Notes under the pieces: model-generated | What the model was told of the DNA's origin: nothing | The model's input: only the letters and a program-made list of their open reading frames with translations | The model's database searches: none | Source of the DNA: an uncultured Solimonas sp. | GTDB taxonomy: Bacteria > Pseudomonadota > Gammaproteobacteria > Nevskiales > Nevskiaceae | DNA length: 17,619 nucleotides | NCBI GenBank assembly: GCA_946478985.1 | Contig: CAMLDZ010000060.1 | Coordinates: 1 to 17,619 of the forward strand | Direction of reading: 5' to 3' | Shown: piece by piece, positions 13,940 through 17,619 of the stretch | Numbering within the stretch: position 1 is the first letter of the stretch | Layout: each line of letters opens with the position of its first letter | Translations under genes and position numbers: made by a program

Positions 13940-14686
13940 ATGAACGTTCTGGTTACCGGTGCGACCTCCGGCTTCGGCGCGGCGATCGCGCGCAAGTTTC
14001 TTGTCGAAGGCCATCGAGTCGTCGTCTGCGGCCGCCGTGTCGAACGGCTGGCGCCGCTGACGGCGGCGTTCGGCGAGAGCTGCCACGCCGTCGCGCTCGA
14101 CGTCCGCGATCGCGCAGCGGTCGAGGCCATGGTCGCCGCGCTGCCGCCGGCCTTCGCCGAGGTCGACCTGCTCGTCAACAACGCGGGACTCGCGCTGGGC
14201 CTTAACCCCGCGCATCAGGCCGATCTGGACGAGTGGGAACGCATGGTCGACACCAACATCAAGGGCCTGATGTACATCACGCGCGCGCTGACGCCGGGCA
14301 TGGTCGCCCGCGGTCGTGGACACGTCATCAACATCGGTTCGGTGGCGGGCGAGTGGCCGTACCCGGGCGGCAACACTTACGGCGGCACCAAGGCCTTCGT
14401 CCGCCAGTTCTCGCTGAACCTGCGCGCCGATCTGGTCGGCACTGGCGTGCGTGTCAGCAACATCGAACCGGGCATGGCGGAAACCGAGTTCTCGCTGGTG
14501 CGCTTCAATGGCGATGCCGGCAAGGCCGCCGCCGTCTACGCCGGCACTCAGCCACTATCCGCCGAGGACATCGCCGACACGGTCTGTTGGGTCGCCTCGC
14601 GGCCGGCGCATGTCAACATCAACACCATCTCGCTGATGCCGGAATGCCAGGCGTTCTCGCCATTCACGGTCAAGCGCGGGTCCTGA
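13940..14686 (+). CDS. ydfG: NADP-dependent 3-hydroxy acid dehydrogenase YdfG
   Basis: A short-chain dehydrogenase that in E. coli oxidises L-allo-threonine, serine and 3-hydroxy acids and reduces malonic semialdehyde with NADP(H). The product has 248 residues, the same length as E. coli YdfG. The Rossmann motif is VTGATSGFGAAIARKF (5-20), with GRR at 31-33 favouring NADP(H). DV is at 54-55, NNAG at 80-83, and the catalytic set is Ser134, Tyr147 and Lys151, in NIGSVAGEWPYPGGNTYGGTK. The C-terminal PAHVNINTISLMP matches YdfG closely. The IEPGMAETEFS segment is one residue shorter than the E. coli GLVGGTEFS loop. ATG 13940 follows GGGAA at about nine bases. The open frame to the left is not coding. 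It is followed after 19 bases by the YedI-like gene on the same strand. Confidence 0.95.
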   Translation: MNVLVTGATSGFGAAIARKFLVEGHRVVVCGRRVERLAPLTAAFGESCHAVALDVRDRAAVEAMVAALPPAFAEVDLLVNNAGLALGLNPAHQADLDEWERMVDTNIKGLMYITRALTPGMVARGRGHVINIGSVAGEWPYPGGNTYGGTKAFVRQFSLNLRADLVGTGVRVSNIEPGMAETEFSLVRFNGDAGKAAAVYAGTQPLSAEDIADTVCWVASRPAHVNINTISLMPECQAFSPFTVKRGS

Positions 14687-14705
14687 ATTCCTTCGGAGCA
14701 TTTCG

Positions 14706-15629
14706 ATGGCCGGCAGCAGCCTGCTGACACTGATCGACGATATCGCCACGATCCTCGACGACGTTGCGGCGATGACCAAGCTCGCCACCAAGAAGACCGC
14801 CGGCGTGCTCGGCGACGATCTCGCCCTCAACGCGCAGCAGGTCAGCGGCGTCCGGGCCGATCGCGAACTGCCCGTGGTGCTGGCGGTGGCCAAGGGTTCG
14901 GCGATCAACAAGCTGATCCTGGTGCCGGTTGCGGTCGTCATCAGCAGCCTGCTGCCGTGGGCTGTGACGCCGCTGCTGATGCTGGGCGGCGCCTTTCTCT
15001 GCTACGAAGGCTTTCACAAGATCGCGCACAAGCTGCTGCACTCGAAGGCCGAAGACGAGGCGCAGCACAGCGGGCACGTGCGGGCGCTGGCCGATCCGGA
15101 CGTCGATCTGGTGGCGTACGAACGCGACAAGATCAAGGGCGCGGTGCGCACCGACTTCATTCTCTCGGCCGAGATCATCGTCATCTCGCTCGGCGCGATC
15201 GCCGGCGCCGCCCTGCCGCAGCAGCTGGCCGTCCTCGCCGCGATTTCGGTGGTGATGACGGTCGGCGTCTATGGCCTCGTCGGCGGCATCATCAAGCTCG
15301 ACGACGCCGGCACGCACTTGCTGGCGCGGCCTTCGGCGGCCGCACGCGCCCTGGGCGCTGGCCTGCTGCGCTTCGCGCCCTGGCTGATGAAATTCCTGTC
15401 GGTGGTCGGCACCGCGGCGATGTTCATGGTCGGCGGCGGCATCATCGTCCACGGCGTGCCGGCACTGCATCACCTGCAGGAGCGGTTTGCGGCTTCGGCC
15501 GGCGGCATCGGCTCGCCTCTGCTGTCGACGCTGTTCGCGGCCGCGGCCGGCGTGTTCGTCGGCGGTCTCATCGTCGGCTTCATCGAGGCCGCGACGCGGC
15601 TTGCCGCCCTGATCAGAGGGCGTCGCTGA
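14706..15629 (+). CDS. yedI: YedI/DUF808 family inner-membrane protein
   Basis: A 307-residue membrane protein of the DUF808 family (E. coli YedI, 305 residues), function unknown. The family N-terminus MAGSSLLTLIDDIATILDDV is exact in style, followed by AMTKLATKKTAGVLGDDLALNA (about 22-43). About six to seven membrane segments are likely, at 68-88, 88-101, 152-169, 172-195, 226-250 and 272-295. Between the second and third is a cytoplasmic-looking stretch with KIAHKLLHSKAEDEAQ. GGAG at 14695-14698 lies seven bases before the ATG. It is 19 bases after ydfG and probably co-transcribed; no functional link is established. It converges with the AI-2E-family gene 25 bases later. Confidence 0.9.
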   Translation: MAGSSLLTLIDDIATILDDVAAMTKLATKKTAGVLGDDLALNAQQVSGVRADRELPVVLAVAKGSAINKLILVPVAVVISSLLPWAVTPLLMLGGAFLCYEGFHKIAHKLLHSKAEDEAQHSGHVRALADPDVDLVAYERDKIKGAVRTDFILSAEIIVISLGAIAGAALPQQLAVLAAISVVMTVGVYGLVGGIIKLDDAGTHLLARPSAAARALGAGLLRFAPWLMKFLSVVGTAAMFMVGGGIIVHGVPALHHLQERFAASAGGIGSPLLSTLFAAAAGVFVGGLIVGFIEAATRLAALIRGRR

Positions 15630-15654
15630 ATCGCGGCCATAGCGTTAACAGGCC

Positions 15655-16737
15655 CTAATCACGCGGCGGATCGTCGTCGGTGTTTGCGGCAAACTGCGCC
15701 AGCTGCAACGGCCATAGTTCGAGTAGCACCATCGTCACCGTCAGTACCAGAGGGCCGATGATCAAGCCGGCGGCGCCGAACAGCGCAAGACCGCCGACCA
15801 TCGCGATGAAGGCCAGCACGGTGTGCATCTTCAGGCGATCGCCGACGAGGATCGGCCGCAACAGATTGTCGATGGTACCGACCACCAGCGCGCCCCAGGC
15901 GGCGAGCACCAGCGCCTTCTCCCAGCTGCCCTCAAGCGCCAGGAACAGCGCCGCCGGAATCCACACGACGAAGGTACCGAGCACCGGCACGACAGCCAGC
16001 AGTGTCATCACCACGCCCCACAGCAGCGGCGCGGGCAGACCTAGCCACCAGAACATCAGGCCGCCGAGCGTGCCCTGGATCGCGGCGACCGCCAGCGTGC
16101 CATAGACGGTGGCGTGGACGGTATCGTCGATGCGCTGCAGCAGCCGCTGCATATCGGCCTCGCGCAGCGGCGACAGGGCATGCAGCCCCCGCAGCGCGCT
16201 GGCACGATCGCGCAGGAAGAAGAACAGCAGATAGAAGATCAGAAAGAAGTTCGCCGTCTGTATCGCCGAGCCGCGGACGATCGTGCCGGCCGCGCCGCTG
16301 AGCTTGTCGGACATCGCCCGTACCAGCCCCGGCAAGTCGAGATAGCGCTCCAGGCGTTCGAGCAGCGGTGCCAGCACGGGCTGTGCTTCGACGGCGCGAC
16401 GCCATTCACCGGAGGCGATCTTCGCCTCGATGAGCGAAGCGCCGCTCGCCGCCTGCGCCAGCAGCTGCTGTCCGACCAGCGTCGCCGGCACGACGACGAT
16501 CAGGCCGATCACGAATACCGCGAGAAGCGCGGCGACGCTGTTGTGGTGACGCAGCCGCGCCTCGAGCCGTCGCTGCCAGGGCGCGAACAGGATCGCCAGC
16601 GCCAGCGCCCAGCTGATCGCCGGCAGGAACGGCCGTGTCAGGCGATAGCAGAGATACACACCGAGTGCGGTCACCAGCGCCAGCACGAAGATGCGCAGCG
16701 GTTCGCGCAGATGCCGCCCGTGGTCGTGGGAAGTCAC
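15655..16737 (-). CDS. AI-2E family transporter (YdiK-like)
   Basis: A 360-residue inner-membrane protein of the AI-2E transporter family (PF01594; E. coli YdiK and TqsA). Members have been linked to export of autoinducer-2 or small molecules and some to Na+/H+ antiport; the substrate here is unknown. Hydrophobic segments lie near 14-31, 38-54 and 68-90, then after a soluble region at 160-176, 212-232, 236-270, 274-290 and 305-340. The family C-terminal motif has NLLRPILVGDRLKMHTVLAF (291-310) and ALFGAAGLIIGP. I chose GTG 16735-16737, since the frame upstream is out of phase with the 99-residue gene and lacks homology; the ribosome site is weak, so the start could differ. It is 52 bases after that gene, in the same direction as acnA. 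Confidence 0.88.
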   Translation of the reverse strand: MTSHDHGRHLREPLRIFVLALVTALGVYLCYRLTRPFLPAISWALALAILFAPWQRRLEARLRHHNSVAALLAVFVIGLIVVVPATLVGQQLLAQAASGASLIEAKIASGEWRRAVEAQPVLAPLLERLERYLDLPGLVRAMSDKLSGAAGTIVRGSAIQTANFFLIFYLLFFFLRDRASALRGLHALSPLREADMQRLLQRIDDTVHATVYGTLAVAAIQGTLGGLMFWWLGLPAPLLWGVVMTLLAVVPVLGTFVVWIPAALFLALEGSWEKALVLAAWGALVVGTIDNLLRPILVGDRLKMHTVLAFIAMVGGLALFGAAGLIIGPLVLTVTMVLLELWPLQLAQFAANTDDDPPRD

Positions 16738-16789
16738 GCTGCCAGCGTCCGTCTGCTTCGATCCTTGCGGTAGTCCAGCGCGGCCTGCT

Positions 16790-17089
16790 TCAGCCAGCGA
16801 CGATTTGCGGGCCGACGGCCGTGTTCGGGCCGCGCAACCCGTCCAGCCAGTGCGTGGAGGAGAAGCTGCCGGCCTGATTGGTCGTCGTGATCGTGCGGAT
16901 GATGGTATCGGCCTCCGGCGGCACCGGCCGTTCGAGCACGGAAACCCAGCGGCACACCATCTCGTTCGCGCGCCGGTCCACCAGTTCCAGGCCCGCATGG
17001 CGCAGCGCCTCCAGCAGGCGCTGCGGATCGGCAACCAGGGCCTGCAGGGTCGCGTACAGGCGTTGTTCGGCGGGACTCATGGTGTTCAT
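16790..17089 (-). CDS. Hypothetical protein behind acnA
   Basis: A 99-residue protein that I do not recognise. It has no signal peptide or membrane segment. The N-terminal half is helical: PAEQRLYATLQALVADPQRL then EALRHAGLELV. The C-terminal half is probably beta-rich with a Thr/Ser/Asn cluster, TIIRTITTTNQAGSFSSTHW (62-81), and ends LRGPNTAVGPQIVAG. It has a single Cys (residue 46). GGAG lies six bases before ATG 17087-17089, which supports this start; Met 4 is an alternative. It begins 15 bases after the acnA stop, so it is very likely on the acnA message. The good ribosome site and coding-like composition argue that it is real. No function is assigned. Confidence 0.75.
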   Translation of the reverse strand: MNTMSPAEQRLYATLQALVADPQRLLEALRHAGLELVDRRANEMVCRWVSVLERPVPPEADTIIRTITTTNQAGSFSSTHWLDGLRGPNTAVGPQIVAG

Positions 17090-17104
17090 TGCGTGCTCCG
17101 TGAT

Positions 17105-17619
17105 TCAGGCGGCCATCTGCCGCAGCATGTACTGCAGCACGCCGCCGTGCTGGTAGTACTGCCATTCCATCGGTGTGTTGATGCGGACGCGGGCCTGGAA
17201 GCGGATGACCTGCCCATCGGCCTTGGTCGCGGTGACGCCGACTTCCCGCGCGCCGGCGACCAGCCCGTCGAAGTCGAAGACTTCGGTGCCGTCGAGACCG
17301 AGCGCGACCGCGCTCTGGCCGTCGGTGAAGTTCAGCGGCAGCACGCCCATACCGACCAGGTTGGCGCGATGGATGCGTTCGAAGCTTTCGGAGATCACCG
17401 CTTTGACGCCGAGCAGGATCGTGCCCTTGGCCGCCCAGTCGCGCGAGGAGCCGGTGCCGTATTCCTTTCCTGCGAGCACGACCAGCGGCGTGCCGTCGGC
17501 TTGGTGCCGCATCGCCACGTCGTAGATCGCCTCGACCGGGCCCGGCGTGCCGTCGCGGCCGATGTAGCGCGACACGCCGCCTTCGACGCCCGGCGTCATC
17601 GCGTTCTTGATGCGCGTGT
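17105..17619 (-). CDS. acnA: Aconitate hydratase, C-terminal part (AcnA type)
   Basis: The window holds the last 170 codons of an aconitase gene, running off the right edge. Aconitase interconverts citrate and isocitrate in the TCA cycle with a 4Fe-4S cluster. What is seen is the swivel domain: MTPGVEGGVSRYIG, then PLVVLAGKEYGTGSSRDWAA with the substrate-binding Ser/Arg loop, SESFERIHRANLVGMGVLPL, and the end YYQHGGVLQYMLRQMA. This matches the AcnA/IRP1 type (about 890 residues) rather than AcnB. The cluster cysteines lie outside the window. The ATG at 17597-17599 is internal, not a start: the frame continues upstream as TRIKNA. The gene is followed after 15 bases by the 99-residue protein. 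Confidence 0.95.
   Translation of the reverse strand, partial: TRIKNAMTPGVEGGVSRYIGRDGTPGPVEAIYDVAMRHQADGTPLVVLAGKEYGTGSSRDWAAKGTILLGVKAVISESFERIHRANLVGMGVLPLNFTDGQSAVALGLDGTEVFDFDGLVAGAREVGVTATKADGQVIRFQARVRINTPMEWQYYQHGGVLQYMLRQMAA

Overview
This is a GC-rich bacterial chromosome segment made of conserved housekeeping genes. The protein sequences point to a gammaproteobacterium. YdfG, SmpB, RnfH and BamE resemble the enterobacterial proteins, while Fur and the orphan ParA resemble those of Pseudomonas. The presence of hrcA next to grpE-dnaK-dnaJ recalls the Xanthomonadales/Nevskiales side of the class. Placement below class level is inference. There is no integrase, transposase, CRISPR array or toxin-antitoxin pair, and no gap between genes exceeds about 165 bases.

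Layout. (1) 3-1032, plus strand: a small winged-helix-like protein overlapping fdhD, which sulphurates formate dehydrogenase. (2) 1089-2053, minus strand: two adjacent inverted repeats, then the tmRNA gene ssrA (tag ANDSNYALAA) and its partner smpB, which together rescue stalled ribosomes. (3) 2118-4228, plus strand: a sodium-coupled SNF/NSS transporter, ratA and rnfH, tightly packed. (4) 4241-4690, minus strand: bamE, divergent from fur (4765-5172) across a 74-base region where the two -10 elements seem to overlap. (5) 5224-7843, minus strand: nadK followed by recN. (6) 7967-12964, plus strand: the heat-shock cluster hrcA-grpE-dnaK-dnaJ. It has sigma-32-like promoter candidates before hrcA and dnaK, and a very strong intrinsic terminator between dnaK and dnaJ. 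(7) 13010-13777, minus strand: an orphan ParA ATPase. (8) 13940-15629, plus strand: ydfG and a YedI/DUF808 membrane protein. (9) 15655-17619, minus strand: the 3' end of an aconitase gene (acnA type), a 99-residue protein I do not recognise, and an AI-2E-family membrane protein.

The order ssrA-smpB-ratA-rnfH-bamE-fur-recN-nadK-grpE-dnaK-dnaJ combines the known E. coli block (grpE-nadK-recN-bamE-ratB-ratA-smpB-ssrA) with the Pseudomonas block (dnaJ-dnaK-grpE-recN-fur-omlA-rnfH-ratA-smpB). The window therefore looks like a fuller version of one old gammaproteobacterial neighbourhood for protein and RNA quality control, with a transporter gene and hrcA included. I found no convincing undescribed system. 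The points most worth checking are non-coding: the paired inverted repeats after ssrA, the repeat array before dnaK, the terminator plus leader hairpin between dnaK and dnaJ, and a 7-9-7 inverted repeat between parA and ydfG. The unknown 99-residue protein behind acnA also deserves a look.
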